DNA of 64,000 nucleotides from Corynebacterium simulans (GTDB lineage: Bacteria > Actinomycetota > Actinomycetes > Mycobacteriales > Mycobacteriaceae): positions 1,798,001-1,862,000 of the forward strand of contig NZ_CP014634.1 of assembly GCF_001586215.1 (NCBI RefSeq), written 5' to 3'. The position numbers were made by a program, and so were the translations under genes. The notes beneath the pieces are model-generated. The model ran no database searches. It saw nothing but the letters and a program-made list of their open reading frames with translations, and was not told the origin of the DNA. This document shows, one piece after another, positions 46,177 to 55,709 of the stretch (position 1 is the first letter of the stretch; each line of letters opens with the position of its first letter).

Positions 46177-48897
46177 ATGTTCGAGAGGTTTACTGACCGT
46201 GCTCGCCGCGTCATCGTTTTGGCGCAGGAGGAAGCACGCATGCTCAACCACAACTACATCGGCACCGAGCACATCCTGCTCGGCCTCATCCATGAGGGTG
46301 AAGGCGTTGCCGCAAAGGCCCTCGAGTCCATGGGCATCTCGCTCGAGGACGTGCGCCGCGAGGTTGAGGAAATCATTGGCCACGGCTCCCAGCCGCACAC
46401 CGGCCACATTCCGTTTACCCCACGCGCTAAGAAGGTCTTGGAGCTTTCCCTGCGCGAGGGCCTGCAGATGGGCCACAAGTACATCGGCACCGAGTTCCTC
46501 CTGCTCGGCCTCATCCGTGAGGGTGAAGGCGTTGCTGCGCAGGTGCTGATCAAGCTCGGTGCTGACCTGCCACGCGTGCGTCAGCAGGTTATCCAGCTGC
46601 TTTCTGGTTACGAGGGTGGCAATGGTGAAAATGACGGCCAGTCCCAGGGCGGTCCCGTCGGCGCTGGCGCCGGCGTTGGTTCTGGCGGCCGCACCGCGCC
46701 GTCGGGTTCCGGTGAGCGTTCCAACTCCCTGGTGCTGGACCAGTTCGGCCGTAACCTCACCCAGGCAGCCAAGGACGGCAAGCTTGACCCAGTTGTCGGC
46801 CGCGAGTCCGAGGTTGAGCGCATCATGCAGGTGCTTTCCCGCCGTACCAAGAACAACCCGGTCCTCATCGGTGAGCCGGGCGTTGGTAAGACCGCCGTCG
46901 TTGAGGGCCTGGCTCTCGACATCGTCAACGGCAAGGTCCCAGAGACCCTGAAGGATAAGCAGCTTTACTCGCTGGACTTGGGTTCCCTCGTTGCAGGTTC
47001 CCGTTACCGCGGTGACTTTGAGGAACGCCTGAAGAAGGTCCTGAAGGAGATTAACCAGCGCGGTGACATCATCCTGTTCATCGATGAGATCCACACCCTC
47101 GTTGGTGCAGGTGCCGCAGAGGGCGCTATCGATGCTGCTTCGCTGCTGAAGCCGAAGCTGGCCCGTGGCGAGCTGCAGACCATCGGTGCAACCACGCTCG
47201 ATGAGTACCGCAAACACATCGAGAAGGATGCTGCACTGGAGCGTCGCTTCCAGCCGGTCAAGGTGGACGAGCCATCCTTGGATGACACCATCCTGATTCT
47301 CAAGGGCCTGCGCGATAAGTACGAGGCACACCACCGCGTCTCCTACACCGATGAAGCACTGAAGGCTGCGGCATCGTTGTCTGACCGCTACATTAATGAC
47401 CGCTTCCTGCCGGACAAGGCAGTTGACCTCCTCGACGAGGCCGGCGCCCGCATGCGCATCAAGCGCATGACCGCGCCGGAAGGCCTGCGTGAGGTCGATG
47501 AGCGCATTGCCCAGGTGCGCAAGGAAAAGGAAACCGCCATCGATGCTCAAGACTTCGAGAAGGCAGCTGGCCTGCGTGACCAGGAGCGCAAGCTCGGTGA
47601 AGAGCGCGCGGAGAAGGAAAAGCAGTGGCGCTCTGGCGACCTCGAGGAGATCGCCGAGGTAGGCGAGGACCAAATCGCAGAGGTTCTGGCGCACTGGACC
47701 GGCATCCCTGTGCTCAAGCTGACGGAGAAGGAATCCTCCCGTCTGCTGCACATGGAAGAGGAGCTGCACAAGCGCATTATTGGCCAGGACGATGCCGTCA
47801 AGGCCGTCTCCCGTGCTATCCGCCGTACCCGTGCAGGCCTCAAGGACCCACGCCGTCCTTCCGGCTCCTTCATCTTCGCCGGCCCGTCCGGCGTTGGTAA
47901 GACGGAGCTTTCCAAGTCCCTGGCTAACTTCCTGTTCGGCTCCGATGATGACCTCATCCAGATCGACATGGGTGAGTTCCACGACCGTTTCACCGCGTCC
48001 CGCCTCTTCGGTGCTCCTCCGGGATACGTCGGCTACGAAGAGGGCGGCCAGCTCACCGAGAAGGTTCGCCGCAAGCCATTCTCCGTGGTTCTCTTCGACG
48101 AGATCGAGAAGGCCCACAAGGAGATTTACAACACCTTGCTGCAGGTCCTCGAGGATGGCCGCCTGACCGACGGTCAGGGTCGCATCGTGGACTTCAAGAA
48201 CACCGTTCTGATCTTCACCTCGAACCTGGGCACCCAGGACATTTCCAAGGCCGTAGGCTTGGGCTTCACCGGCTCCTCTGAGAACGACGCTGATGCGCAG
48301 TACGAGCGCATGAAGAACAAGGTCAACGATGAGCTGAAGAAGCACTTCCGCCCAGAGTTCCTGAACCGCATCGACGAGATCGTGGTCTTCCACCAGCTCA
48401 CTCAGGAGCAGATCGTCGAGATGGTTGAGCTTCTCATCGGCCGCGTGGAGAAGCAGCTGGCTGAGCGCGACATGGGCATCGAGCTGACCCAGAAAGCAAA
48501 GGACCTGCTGGCAAAGCGCGGCTTTGACCCAGTCCTCGGTGCGCGCCCGCTGCGTCGCACCATCCAGCGCGAGATTGAGGATCAGCTCTCTGAGAAGATT
48601 CTCTTCGGCGAAATCGGCGCCGGTGAAATCATCACCGTCGACGTGGAGAACTGGGATGGTGAGTCCAAGGACAACTCCAAGGCCACCTTCACCTTCACGC
48701 CGCGTCCACGCCCACTGCCGGAGGGCACCTTTGAGGATGACCTCGCTGACGCTGAGGTGCGCGAGAACGAGGAAGAGACTACCGCTGCAGATTCCACCGA
48801 CACCCCGGATATCCTCTCCAGCGACGTCTTGCCAGAGTCCAATGATGACGACGGCGAGGGCAACCCACCAGCAGCTGGTGCTGGCCAGCCGCTCTAA
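46177..48897 (+). CDS. clpC: ATP-dependent Clp protease ATPase subunit ClpC
   Basis: A 906-aa Hsp100 unfoldase that feeds substrates to ClpP. Two N-terminal Clp repeats (residues 1-145), a Gly-rich linker, AAA+ module 1 (Walker A GEPGVGKT 232-239), a UVR/coiled-coil middle segment (~440-473) and AAA+ module 2 (GPSGVGKT ~568-575) are in order. The acidic Asp/Glu-rich C-terminal tail after residue ~840 is typical of actinobacteria. A GAGG-like sequence precedes ATG 46177. A 250-base upstream region holds a likely ClgR site. A strong bidirectional hairpin follows. Confidence 0.97.
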   Translation: MFERFTDRARRVIVLAQEEARMLNHNYIGTEHILLGLIHEGEGVAAKALESMGISLEDVRREVEEIIGHGSQPHTGHIPFTPRAKKVLELSLREGLQMGHKYIGTEFLLLGLIREGEGVAAQVLIKLGADLPRVRQQVIQLLSGYEGGNGENDGQSQGGPVGAGAGVGSGGRTAPSGSGERSNSLVLDQFGRNLTQAAKDGKLDPVVGRESEVERIMQVLSRRTKNNPVLIGEPGVGKTAVVEGLALDIVNGKVPETLKDKQLYSLDLGSLVAGSRYRGDFEERLKKVLKEINQRGDIILFIDEIHTLVGAGAAEGAIDAASLLKPKLARGELQTIGATTLDEYRKHIEKDAALERRFQPVKVDEPSLDDTILILKGLRDKYEAHHRVSYTDEALKAAASLSDRYINDRFLPDKAVDLLDEAGARMRIKRMTAPEGLREVDERIAQVRKEKETAIDAQDFEKAAGLRDQERKLGEERAEKEKQWRSGDLEEIAEVGEDQIAEVLAHWTGIPVLKLTEKESSRLLHMEEELHKRIIGQDDAVKAVSRAIRRTRAGLKDPRRPSGSFIFAGPSGVGKTELSKSLANFLFGSDDDLIQIDMGEFHDRFTASRLFGAPPGYVGYEEGGQLTEKVRRKPFSVVLFDEIEKAHKEIYNTLLQVLEDGRLTDGQGRIVDFKNTVLIFTSNLGTQDISKAVGLGFTGSSENDADAQYERMKNKVNDELKKHFRPEFLNRIDEIVVFHQLTQEQIVEMVELLIGRVEKQLAERDMGIELTQKAKDLLAKRGFDPVLGARPLRRTIQREIEDQLSEKILFGEIGAGEIITVDVENWDGESKDNSKATFTFTPRPRPLPEGTFEDDLADAEVRENEEETTAADSTDTPDILSSDVLPESNDDDGEGNPPAAGAGQPL

Positions 48898-48920
48898 GGC
48901 TCGCCGCTAGCTGAAAAGCA

Positions 48921-48963
48921 AAAGGGGCGCCTGCGTACAACATGAGTACGCAGGCGCTCCTTT
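48921..48963. terminator. Bidirectional terminator between clpC and the lipase
   Basis: AAAGGGGCGCCTGCGTAC pairs with GTACGCAGGCGCTCCTTT around AACATGA. T-runs on both strands let it serve the convergent genes. Confidence 0.82.
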
Positions 48964-49005
48964 CGTTTGCCTTCTTCTAGATTCGCTTAGTTTCTGTTCT
49001 CTGCT

Positions 49006-50253
49006 CTACTCTGCAGATTCTGCTTCGGTGCTTAGGGTCTCTTCGAGCCAATCGATTGCTGGTTCATATTGTCCGATAAGACCTGCGATGTGACCGCCGG
49101 CAACGCGGGAGGAGAGTGCACCGCCGCGGTCTTCGAGGGTTTCTACTTCACCGCCGAGCTCCTGCCAGTCGGTGGCTAGCTGCATTGCTTGGGCGTGGTC
49201 CACGATGTCGTCGTTGGGCGCGCTGCCCACCAAAACCTTGCCGGCCGGGCGCAGATTGCCGATGCGTTGTGCTTCCAGCACGGAGCGCACCCGCTCATCC
49301 GAGGTAATGAACTCACTCATCGAAACTCCAGTGTCGGTGAGCTCGGACAGATCCGTCATGGACCAGCGCATCGAGGAATCCACGATGCAGGAGCGGGAGT
49401 TTTCTTCCAACCAGTGCTTGCCCTTCGCATTGAAGTACTCATCAACCGCGGCGGAAAAATCCTGCGAACGGGCGCTAAATCCTTCAATGGCATAGGCCAA
49501 GTTCGGCCCAAGCCTTGGGGAACCGGCGAGCACCTTCACTAGGTCTGCCGGAGGAGCGCCCGCAAAGGTCGCACGTAGGTCTAGCTCCGGCGCATATTCC
49601 GGAACGAGCTCAGCCGCGGCGGCTGCGGCACCGCCGCCCTGGGAATAGCCAAAGAACGCGACGGGCCCAGATGCGGCGGCCCGTGCGGCGTCGATAAGCG
49701 CGTGTCCTTGCTCAAGGCGGTTGGCATAGGTGTGCACGCCCGGGGTACCCAAACCAATGTAGTCCGTGATGACCAGGCGCATTCCGCGGTCCAAGAACTT
49801 GGAATACAACGGGGATTCATAGTTGACATTGATGGAAGAACCCAACAACGAGACCGGGCCTAAAAAGTCTTTGCTTCGCGAAGGCGCACAACTATCCGCC
49901 ATTCCCCGGGTGCCCGGAGCCATCACCACCGTGGGAGCCTCACCCGGGCCTTCCCACTGCTCAGTCGGCTCCATGACGGTGCCCGAAACATAAGTGGGAG
50001 TGCCATCTTCAAGCCGGGAGGAATAAAGAATGCGTTCGACCCCGGGCGCTATGTTCTCGCGGCGCAGCACGGTGCCGGGCTCAGCATTGGCGACGCCCTC
50101 GGGCTCATCTTCGTAGAAATCCGCCACGAGGGCGCTGCTGAGCGAGGAACCCGCCATAGAGGAGCCAGAACTCAGCGCAGCCTGAGCCGGCATGCTCGGT
50201 GCAAAGAGGAGCAAGCTGGTGACAGTAGGGGTAAGAAGGCGCAGGAAATTCAC
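49006..50253 (-). CDS. Secreted lipase (LIP/LipS type alpha/beta hydrolase)
   Basis: A 415-aa exported esterase/lipase. A Sec signal (LLTPTVTSLLLFAPSMPAQA) is followed by a LIP-family alpha/beta hydrolase with nucleophile Ser204 in GYSQGGG, a conserved DYIGLGTPGVHTYANR segment, and VGSAPNDDIVDH plus GGHIAG near the end carrying the acid and histidine. Related lipases let lipid-requiring skin corynebacteria such as C. accolens (LipS1) release fatty acids from triacylglycerol. The start is GTG 50253, with TAGACT at 50261-50266 lying 7 bases upstream. Substrate range here is inferred. Confidence 0.88.
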   Translation of the reverse strand: MNFLRLLTPTVTSLLLFAPSMPAQAALSSGSSMAGSSLSSALVADFYEDEPEGVANAEPGTVLRRENIAPGVERILYSSRLEDGTPTYVSGTVMEPTEQWEGPGEAPTVVMAPGTRGMADSCAPSRSKDFLGPVSLLGSSINVNYESPLYSKFLDRGMRLVITDYIGLGTPGVHTYANRLEQGHALIDAARAAASGPVAFFGYSQGGGAAAAAAELVPEYAPELDLRATFAGAPPADLVKVLAGSPRLGPNLAYAIEGFSARSQDFSAAVDEYFNAKGKHWLEENSRSCIVDSSMRWSMTDLSELTDTGVSMSEFITSDERVRSVLEAQRIGNLRPAGKVLVGSAPNDDIVDHAQAMQLATDWQELGGEVETLEDRGGALSSRVAGGHIAGLIGQYEPAIDWLEETLSTEAESAE

Positions 50254-50260
50254 GGATTCC

Positions 50261-50266
50261 AGTCTA
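50261..50266 (-). promoter_or_regulatory. -10 hexamer (TAGACT), leaderless lipase start
   Basis: TAGACT reads leftward with a 7-base gap to GTG 50253. Confidence 0.5.
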
Positions 50267-50314
50267 CTGGCATGGGGGATTTTCTCCGGGCTGAGGCGTG
50301 CGATTGCGGCTTTG

Positions 50315-50377
50315 CCGCCCTAGATGCCAAATCGTGACCGAATCTGCGGGCGTTGTCCCGTCGATTTGGCATGTAGG
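50315..50377. repeat. Paired inverted motif, copy B (TGCCAAATC-N29-GATTTGGCA)
   Basis: Arms at 50325-50333 and 50363-50371 with a 29-base gap and flanks GCCCTA and TAGGCA, as in copy A at 11291. The central 29 bases differ between copies. It lies in the divergent gap between the lipase and the DUF4236 gene. Confidence 0.75.
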
Positions 50378-50434
50378 CACATTGAGTAGGGCGCTAAGGC
50401 GCCGCAATGCGATAGCGCGCTGAGACCACCGCGC

Positions 50435-50440
50435 TAAACT
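50435..50440 (+). promoter_or_regulatory. -10 hexamer (TAAACT), leaderless DUF4236 start
   Basis: TAAACT is followed by 8 bases and the ATG at 50449. Confidence 0.55.
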
Positions 50441-50448
50441 GTATAGCC

Positions 50449-50619
50449 ATGGGCATTCAATACCGATCTCGTAAGAAAACCGGCAAGAATAGCTGGATCA
50501 ACATCTCCGGCTCTGGGGCATCCATGTCCACCAAGGTGGGGCCGGTGACCTTCAACTCCCGCGGCGGCATGTGGATCAACCTGCCTGGCGGGCTGAACTT
50601 CCGGGGACGCTGGCGCTAA
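50449..50619 (+). CDS. DUF4236 microprotein
   Basis: A 56-aa basic protein, MGIQYRSRKKTGKNSWINIS then GSGASMSTKVGPVTFNSRGG. The conserved arginine-lysine start and the Ser/Gly-rich core resemble DUF4236, a short domain of unknown function. TAAACT lies 8 bases before the ATG, supporting a leaderless transcript and a real gene even though it is too short for usual ORF cut-offs. The threonine exporter gene begins 17 bases after its stop, so the two may be co-transcribed. Confidence 0.75.
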   Translation: MGIQYRSRKKTGKNSWINISGSGASMSTKVGPVTFNSRGGMWINLPGGLNFRGRWR

Positions 50620-50636
50620 ATTACAAGGTCGCAACC

Positions 50637-51935
50637 ATGGAAGAACCTACGAGTGACTATGTCCGCATGGGCATTGAAGCCGACGTTGTGCTGCGCCTTG
50701 GCATGCTGCTTATGGGCGCCGGCACGTCGGGCTATCGTGCGCTGCGCGGAATGAAGCGCGCGGCCCGCGCTCTAGGTTTTTCCCGGTTGGACGCCAACGT
50801 AGGCGTTACCCAAATTACGTGCACCTTCCATAAGGGGCGAGCTTTTCGCACCGTGGTGGCGCAGCAGCATTCGCCAGCTGTCGACGCATCTCGTATCGAA
50901 GCCCTTGAGGATCTCACCCATAATCGCCTCTACGCCGGCATTACTGCGGAAGAACTCGATGCTTTCCTCGATGACATCGAGTCTCACGTGCGCAAGCGCT
51001 GGAATGGTTTTACCTTGGCCACTGCCGCGGGCGTGGCCTGCGCTTCCTTCTCAGTGCTTAACTATTTCCAGTCCTATGTTGTCTTCTTGGTCGCGCTCGC
51101 TGCCTTTTGCGGGCAGTTTGTCAGGTGGGCGCTGCATCATAAGCACGTGCACCAGATCGGCTGCATTGTGGCAGGTGGCGCCACGGCGAGCTTGGTCTAC
51201 TTCCTGAGCACCGAGCTTTTGTCTATTGCTGGCTTAGCCAATCCCACAGACTTCTCCTCGGGCTATGTAGCCGCAGTACTTTTCCTGATTCCCGGCTTCC
51301 CGCTGTTTTCCGCGCTGATTGATTTGGCGCGCTTTGACTTTGACGCCGGCATGGCGCGGCTTAGCTACGCACTGACCGTCATCATCGCGGCTACCTTCAC
51401 GGTGGCCATGGTCAGCTGGTTCACGGAACTTACCCCAATTGCGCCGCCACCTGTGCCCGATGCCAGCTGGTACGCAGCCGCCATCCTGGCTAGCTTCTTA
51501 GGCATCGCCGGCTTTGCCTTCCTGTTTAATTCCTCGCGGCGCATGGTGATTGCCGCCGCAATAGTAGGCACCGTAGCCAACATGGTGCGCTTGGGCATCC
51601 TAGAGCTGGGAGTGACCAGCTACTTCGCAGCTTTCGTGGGCGGCACGATCATCGGTCTGCTGGGCGGGCGCGTGGCGCGCACCATGCATCTGCCACGTAT
51701 CACCACCACGGTTCCCGCCGCAGTCATCATGATTCCCGGCGCAGCGATGTTCCGCTCTGTCTATCACTTGAATGCCGGCAACATGGATCAAGCGTTGTCC
51801 AATCTCGCCACAGCCTCGATGGTTGTGCTCTCCATCGGCTGCGGCCTTATCTTCGCGCGCCTGCTTACTGATAAAGACTGGTCGCTGGGCCGGCTTATCG
51901 ATTTCTCGCGCCAACCACACGATTCGCGCTACTAA
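50637..51935 (+). CDS. Threonine/serine exporter (ThrE family)
   Basis: A 432-aa protein of the ThrE/DUF1212 family. A cytoplasmic N-terminal hydrolase-like domain (LGMLLMGAGTSGYRALRGM, TFHKGRAFRTVV) is followed by ten hydrophobic segments. The membrane part includes FLIPGFPLFSALIDLARFD and AVIMIPGAAMFRSVYHLNAG, both family signatures. In C. glutamicum ThrE exports threonine and serine using the proton gradient. ATG 50637 (MEEPTSDYVRMG) has only a weak AAGG upstream. The C-terminal RLIDFSRQPHDSRY is cytoplasmic. It ends 10 bases from the convergent mutY stop. Confidence 0.88.
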   Translation: MEEPTSDYVRMGIEADVVLRLGMLLMGAGTSGYRALRGMKRAARALGFSRLDANVGVTQITCTFHKGRAFRTVVAQQHSPAVDASRIEALEDLTHNRLYAGITAEELDAFLDDIESHVRKRWNGFTLATAAGVACASFSVLNYFQSYVVFLVALAAFCGQFVRWALHHKHVHQIGCIVAGGATASLVYFLSTELLSIAGLANPTDFSSGYVAAVLFLIPGFPLFSALIDLARFDFDAGMARLSYALTVIIAATFTVAMVSWFTELTPIAPPPVPDASWYAAAILASFLGIAGFAFLFNSSRRMVIAAAIVGTVANMVRLGILELGVTSYFAAFVGGTIIGLLGGRVARTMHLPRITTTVPAAVIMIPGAAMFRSVYHLNAGNMDQALSNLATASMVVLSIGCGLIFARLLTDKDWSLGRLIDFSRQPHDSRY

Positions 51936-51944
51936 AACGCCGCA

Positions 51945-52808
51945 TTAATGGGGCAGGTGGAAAAGGCCCTGGGAATCTTGCTCCGCGAGGCCGTCGTCAA
52001 GCAGCGAAGCCAACGACCGCGAGCGTTGCGCCGCATCGGACCACACCACATCGATTTTGCTCTTCGGCACTGGGGCATCGGCGCCGCGCAGGACATCCAG
52101 AATCAGCCCACGCACCTGGCGGTCGGTGCCTTGGAACTTCTGCACGCGTTTTTTGGCCCTAGAAAGCTCGGCCTCACTAGGCTGCGGGCAGCCCGCTAGC
52201 TGCCAGGCACAACCTTCGCGTAGCGGGCACCCTTCACAATTGGGGGCCTTTGCCGTGCAGACCAAAGCACCGAGTTCCATGAGCGCGGCTGAAAAGCGTG
52301 GACCATTTTCTGGCGGGAGGAGTTTTTCCACGGCGGAAAGTTCCTTCTTCGAAGGCTGTGGCTGCAGGAAGCGGCCGTCCACGGCGCGCGCGTAAACTCG
52401 GCGCACATTGGTATCAACCACCGGCACGTTGCGCTTGTAGTGGAAACAAGCCACCGCCCGCGCCGTGTAATCGCCGATGCCGGGCAGCTTCAGCAGCTTC
52501 TCGACGTCGCTTGGCACCGGCTTTTCACCTATGGCCTGTGCACACTCCCACAAGCGCAACGCGCGCCGGGGATAACCCAGCTTGCCCCACGCGCGCAGCG
52601 CCTCCGCGCGGGAGGCCGCCGCGAAGTCGGCCGGGGTAGGCCACCGCTGCATCCATTCCTCCCACACCGGAGCCACACGTGCGACTGGAGTCTGTTGGCT
52701 CATGACCTCACTGAGCAGGACGCCCCACGCGGAGGTGCCGGGGCGGCGCCAGGGGAGGGGACGCTCGGCTGAATCAAACCAGTCCAAAAGAGCAGCGGTG
52801 TTAATCAT
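51945..52808 (-). CDS. mutY: A/G-specific adenine glycosylase MutY
   Basis: A 287-aa base-excision repair enzyme that removes adenine opposite 8-oxoguanine. The helix-hairpin-helix LPGIGDYTARAVACF leads to the catalytic VPVVDTNVRRV; a 4Fe-4S ligand set C-x6-C-x2-C-x5-C lies in CTAKAPNCEGCPLREGC. The length is shorter than E. coli MutY (350 aa); the C-terminal 8-oxoG-recognition domain is reduced. ATG 52808 is preceded by TACACT at 52817-52822 with 8 bases between. Its promoter overlaps that of the divergent carbonic anhydrase gene. Confidence 0.95.
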   Translation of the reverse strand: MINTAALLDWFDSAERPLPWRRPGTSAWGVLLSEVMSQQTPVARVAPVWEEWMQRWPTPADFAAASRAEALRAWGKLGYPRRALRLWECAQAIGEKPVPSDVEKLLKLPGIGDYTARAVACFHYKRNVPVVDTNVRRVYARAVDGRFLQPQPSKKELSAVEKLLPPENGPRFSAALMELGALVCTAKAPNCEGCPLREGCAWQLAGCPQPSEAELSRAKKRVQKFQGTDRQVRGLILDVLRGADAPVPKSKIDVVWSDAAQRSRSLASLLDDGLAEQDSQGLFHLPH

Positions 52809-52816
52809 CGGGAAAC

Positions 52817-52822
52817 AGTGTA
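52817..52822 (-). promoter_or_regulatory. -10 hexamer (TACACT), leaderless mutY start
   Basis: TACACT reads leftward with 8 bases to the ATG at 52808. Its -35 region must overlap the -10 of the divergent gene (52843-52848). Confidence 0.45.
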
Positions 52823-52842
52823 AGCCAGCCTGCGTTCAGGAC

Positions 52843-52848
52843 TACAGT
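52843..52848 (+). promoter_or_regulatory. -10 hexamer (TACAGT), leaderless carbonic anhydrase start
   Basis: TACAGT is followed by 7 bases and the ATG at 52856. Confidence 0.5.
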
Positions 52849-52855
52849 TGAATCC

Positions 52856-53482
52856 ATGCCACTTTCAAAAGTCCCGAAAGATCCCCAAAAAGTTTGGGAA
52901 GCCCTACAAGCTGGAAACGAGCGCCTGGTCAGTGGAAACGCTATCTCCGTCAACACTGAGTCGCGCCTCCGCGCCCGGCTAACCCGAGGCCAAGACCCGC
53001 GCGTCATCGTGCTGGCATGCTCCGATTCGCGCGCCCCGATTGAGCACGTATTTAACATCGGTTTCGGCGATGCCTTCGTCATTCGTACCGCCGGCCATAT
53101 CCTGGACAACGCGGTGCTTGCCTCGCTGGACTATGCCTTGGAGAACCTAAACGCCAACCTTCTCGTGGTGATGGGTCACCAGTCCTGCGGTGCGGTGGGT
53201 GCGGCCTCGGCGTTCCTGAACGGAGATATCAACCTGCCGACCGGGCTGCAGCGACCCATCATTGAGAAGGTCGCGGCTTCGGCGCTGCAGGCCAAGCGCC
53301 AAGGCCGTGAGACTAGGCCCGATTTCGAGCGCGAGAACACGGCCCAAACGGTCTCTCAGATCATCGCTGATGTGCCGGCGGCGCGGCGGCTTCTCGACGC
53401 CGGCACGCTCGGCGTTGTCGGCCTGCGCTACCTGCTGGAAGATTCCAGCGTGGAAACGGTGGTGCGCCACGGCGTGGACTAG
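52856..53482 (+). CDS. Beta-carbonic anhydrase
   Basis: A 208-aa zinc enzyme interconverting CO2 and bicarbonate, needed by corynebacteria for carboxylation at ambient CO2. Zinc ligands are Cys55 with the dyad Asp57-Arg59 (LACSDSRAP), His108 and Cys111 (MGHQSCGAV). It matches the gene next to mutY in mycobacteria (Rv3588c). The ATG at 52856 has a -10 hexamer 7 bases upstream and no ribosome binding site. Confidence 0.95.
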   Translation: MPLSKVPKDPQKVWEALQAGNERLVSGNAISVNTESRLRARLTRGQDPRVIVLACSDSRAPIEHVFNIGFGDAFVIRTAGHILDNAVLASLDYALENLNANLLVVMGHQSCGAVGAASAFLNGDINLPTGLQRPIIEKVAASALQAKRQGRETRPDFERENTAQTVSQIIADVPAARRLLDAGTLGVVGLRYLLEDSSVETVVRHGVD

Positions 53483-53540
53483 GGCCATTTAGGCCTAGAC
53501 ACGCGGCGAGGGCTGGTGCAAGTTTGTCTGTGTCACCCCT

Positions 53541-53546
53541 TAAAAT
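53541..53546 (+). promoter_or_regulatory. -10 hexamer (TAAAAT), leaderless start of the 245-aa gene
   Basis: TAAAAT is followed by 7 bases and the GTG at 53554. Confidence 0.5.
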
Positions 53547-53553
53547 CGGAAGC

Positions 53554-54291
53554 GTGACTGATAACCGACGCAAACCCCTGCCCCAAGAGATCTACATGCG
53601 CCGCCGCGTTGCTGCGCTGATTGGACTTTTGGTGCTCGTCGGGCTGCTCATCTGGGCAGCGACCAGCATGTTCGGCGGCTCCGATGAGTCGGTGCCTACC
53701 GCTGCTACCAGCGCCCGCGGCTCGGAGGCTGCGCCGGAGACCAGCAAGACGAGCGCTGCCCCAACTAGTGACGCGGCATCGAGCAGCGTAAGCGCCGCGC
53801 CGAGCAGTGCGGAAAGCAGCGCCGACAGCAGCGCTGCAAACCCAAGCGAGTCTTCGCCTTATCCGGCGCCTAGCGCAGGCGCGGAGCCGGCTAAGAATAC
53901 CTGCGCCTTGGAGGACTTGGAGATCGTAGGTACTGTCAGCCAACCTAGCTACAGTGAGGGCGAGTACCCAACCTTCTTCATGGAAGTCAAGAACCCTACC
54001 GCCGCTGATTGCGTGATTGACCTAGATAAGGACATCCTGCGCTTTGAGGTCTATGACCTTTCCACCAATGAGAAGAAGTGGGCTGATACTGACTGCTTCC
54101 CGCCGGTGGATACTGGTGAGGTCACCTTCGAGCCAGGAAAGCAGCGCACCTTCCAGGCTGATTGGTCCCGTAAAATGTCCCAGCCAAACCAGTGCAATGA
54201 CCGTGCACCGGCCCCGGTGGGTGGCTACTTCATGCACGCAGTTATTGGTAACCACGCCTCGAAGGCAGAAACCTTCAACCTCGATAGCTAG
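53554..54291 (+). CDS. Membrane-anchored extracytoplasmic protein with Ser/Ala-rich stalk
   Basis: A 245-aa protein. One membrane helix near the N-terminus (VAALIGLLVLVGLLIWAATS) leads to a Ser/Ala/Thr-rich stalk (~residues 50-110), likely glycosylated or wall-spanning, and a C-terminal beta-rich domain with cysteines (KNTCALEDLEIVG, AADCVIDLDKD, TDCFPPVD, PNQCNDRAP) and HAVIGNHASK. It resembles the family of exported proteins beside radA/carbonic anhydrase in corynebacteria; function unknown. GTG 53554 is chosen because TAAAAT lies 7 bases upstream. Its stop overlaps the convergent radA stop (CTAG). Confidence 0.8.
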   Translation: MTDNRRKPLPQEIYMRRRVAALIGLLVLVGLLIWAATSMFGGSDESVPTAATSARGSEAAPETSKTSAAPTSDAASSSVSAAPSSAESSADSSAANPSESSPYPAPSAGAEPAKNTCALEDLEIVGTVSQPSYSEGEYPTFFMEVKNPTAADCVIDLDKDILRFEVYDLSTNEKKWADTDCFPPVDTGEVTFEPGKQRTFQADWSRKMSQPNQCNDRAPAPVGGYFMHAVIGNHASKAETFNLDS

Positions 54292-55664
54292 CGCAAAAGG
54301 GCGATGGCCTCGCCCAAAGTTCCAGCTTGCAGCACCCGTATCCCGGCGGCATCCACCTTGCCCGCCGGGACGATTGCGTTTTCATAGCCCAAGCGCGCGG
54401 CCTCGCTCAAGCGGCGATCCAGGTTGGGCACGCGGCGCAGCTCGCCAGCCAGGCCCACCTCACCGATGACCACCGTCTTGGGCGGTAGCGGCTTTTCATG
54501 CAAAGAGGACCAGGTGGCAAGCGCTACGGCAAGATCCGTGGCAGTCTCCTGGATGCGCACGCCGCCCACGGTGGCGACGTAGGCGTCTTTGTCATTAGTG
54601 CGCTCTCCTGCGCGTGCCTGCAGAACCGCCAGCACCATGGGCACGCGGTTGGAGTCCAATCCCGTGACCACGCGGCGCGGGTTCTTTGCCACTGGATCCA
54701 CGGTGAGCGCCTGAACCTCCGCGAGCATGGGACGTACACCGTCCATGGCAACGGTGACCGCGGAGCCATCCGGCGTGCTCCCGCGGTGGGAGAGGAAGAG
54801 CCCAGAAGGATCTGCTACCTCGCGAATGCCGCCGGAAGTCTGCTCGAAACATCCCACTTCATCGGTGGCGCCGAAGCGGTTCTTGATGCCGCGCAGCATG
54901 CGTAGGCTGGACTGCCTGTCACCCTCGAAGTTCAACACCACGTCAACCAAGTGCTCGAGTACGCGGGGACCTGCAACGTTGCCGTCCTTGGTTACGTGGC
55001 CCACAAGCAGCACCGGAATGCCGGTGGACTTTGCCAGGGTGGTTAGCGCCGCAGTGACCGCGCGTGACTGGGCCACGCCGCCCGCTACGCTCTCGACGCC
55101 TGCCGCATGCATGGTCTGTACAGAGTCCACGATGATAAGGCTGGGCTTGAGTTGTTCAACGTGGCCGAAGACTACGTCCAAGTTAGACTCGGCGGCTAGG
55201 TAGAGGGTCTCGTGGAGCGCGTCAGTGCGCTCGGCACGCGCCCTTACTTGGCCCGCTGACTCCTCTGCGGTGACATATAGTGCCGTGCGTTCGAGCTGCG
55301 CCCACCTTGAAGCCACCTCCAGTAGCAACGTGGACTTACCAACGCCGGGCTCGCCGGCCATGAGTACAACCGAGCCTGGAACGATGCCTTTGCCCAAAAC
55401 ACGGTCTAACTCGCCGATACCCGTGTTGATGGTCTTAGTAGCACTCGCCCCAATCTTGGTGATGGGTTGCGCCGGGCTGGAAGGCGTTAGACCCTTGACC
55501 ATCTGCCCGGTCACCGCAGCCGAGGCAGCCGTGCCCTCAGAAGCAGCCGGGGCGGATTCCTGCAGCGTTCCCCACGAGCCGCAATCTGGGCAGCGGCCTA
55601 GCCACTTCGGAGAGACGTAGCCACACTCGGAACAGGTGTGGATTGGACGAGATTTCTTAGCCAT
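54288..55664 (-). CDS. radA: DNA repair protein RadA
   Basis: A 458-aa RecA-like branch-migration ATPase in recombination repair. An N-terminal C4 zinc finger (CSECGYVSPKWLGRCPDC) is followed by Walker A GEPGVGKS, the RadA-specific KNRFG motif (GIKNRFGATDEVG) and a C-terminal Lon-like domain (VGGVRIQETATDLAVALA). ATG 55664 is chosen because TAGAGT at 55672-55677 lies 7 bases upstream; longer starts to 55718 are unconserved. The order lpqE-radA is as in mycobacteria. The stop overlaps that of the convergent gene. Confidence 0.96.
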   Translation of the reverse strand: MAKKSRPIHTCSECGYVSPKWLGRCPDCGSWGTLQESAPAASEGTAASAAVTGQMVKGLTPSSPAQPITKIGASATKTINTGIGELDRVLGKGIVPGSVVLMAGEPGVGKSTLLLEVASRWAQLERTALYVTAEESAGQVRARAERTDALHETLYLAAESNLDVVFGHVEQLKPSLIIVDSVQTMHAAGVESVAGGVAQSRAVTAALTTLAKSTGIPVLLVGHVTKDGNVAGPRVLEHLVDVVLNFEGDRQSSLRMLRGIKNRFGATDEVGCFEQTSGGIREVADPSGLFLSHRGSTPDGSAVTVAMDGVRPMLAEVQALTVDPVAKNPRRVVTGLDSNRVPMVLAVLQARAGERTNDKDAYVATVGGVRIQETATDLAVALATWSSLHEKPLPPKTVVIGEVGLAGELRRVPNLDRRLSEAARLGYENAIVPAGKVDAAGIRVLQAGTLGEAIALLR

Positions 55665-55671
55665 GCCAGTA

Positions 55672-55677
55672 ACTCTA
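55672..55677 (-). promoter_or_regulatory. -10 hexamer (TAGAGT), leaderless radA start
   Basis: TAGAGT reads leftward with a 7-base gap to the ATG at 55664. Confidence 0.5.
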
Positions 55678-55709
55678 AAACACCCACCGGACACGAGCGC
55701 CAACGAGAA

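Noticed and set aside
46150..48393. 747-aa open frame antisense to clpC
   Set aside because: Same reason: no start signal and complete overlap with an unmistakable clpC.
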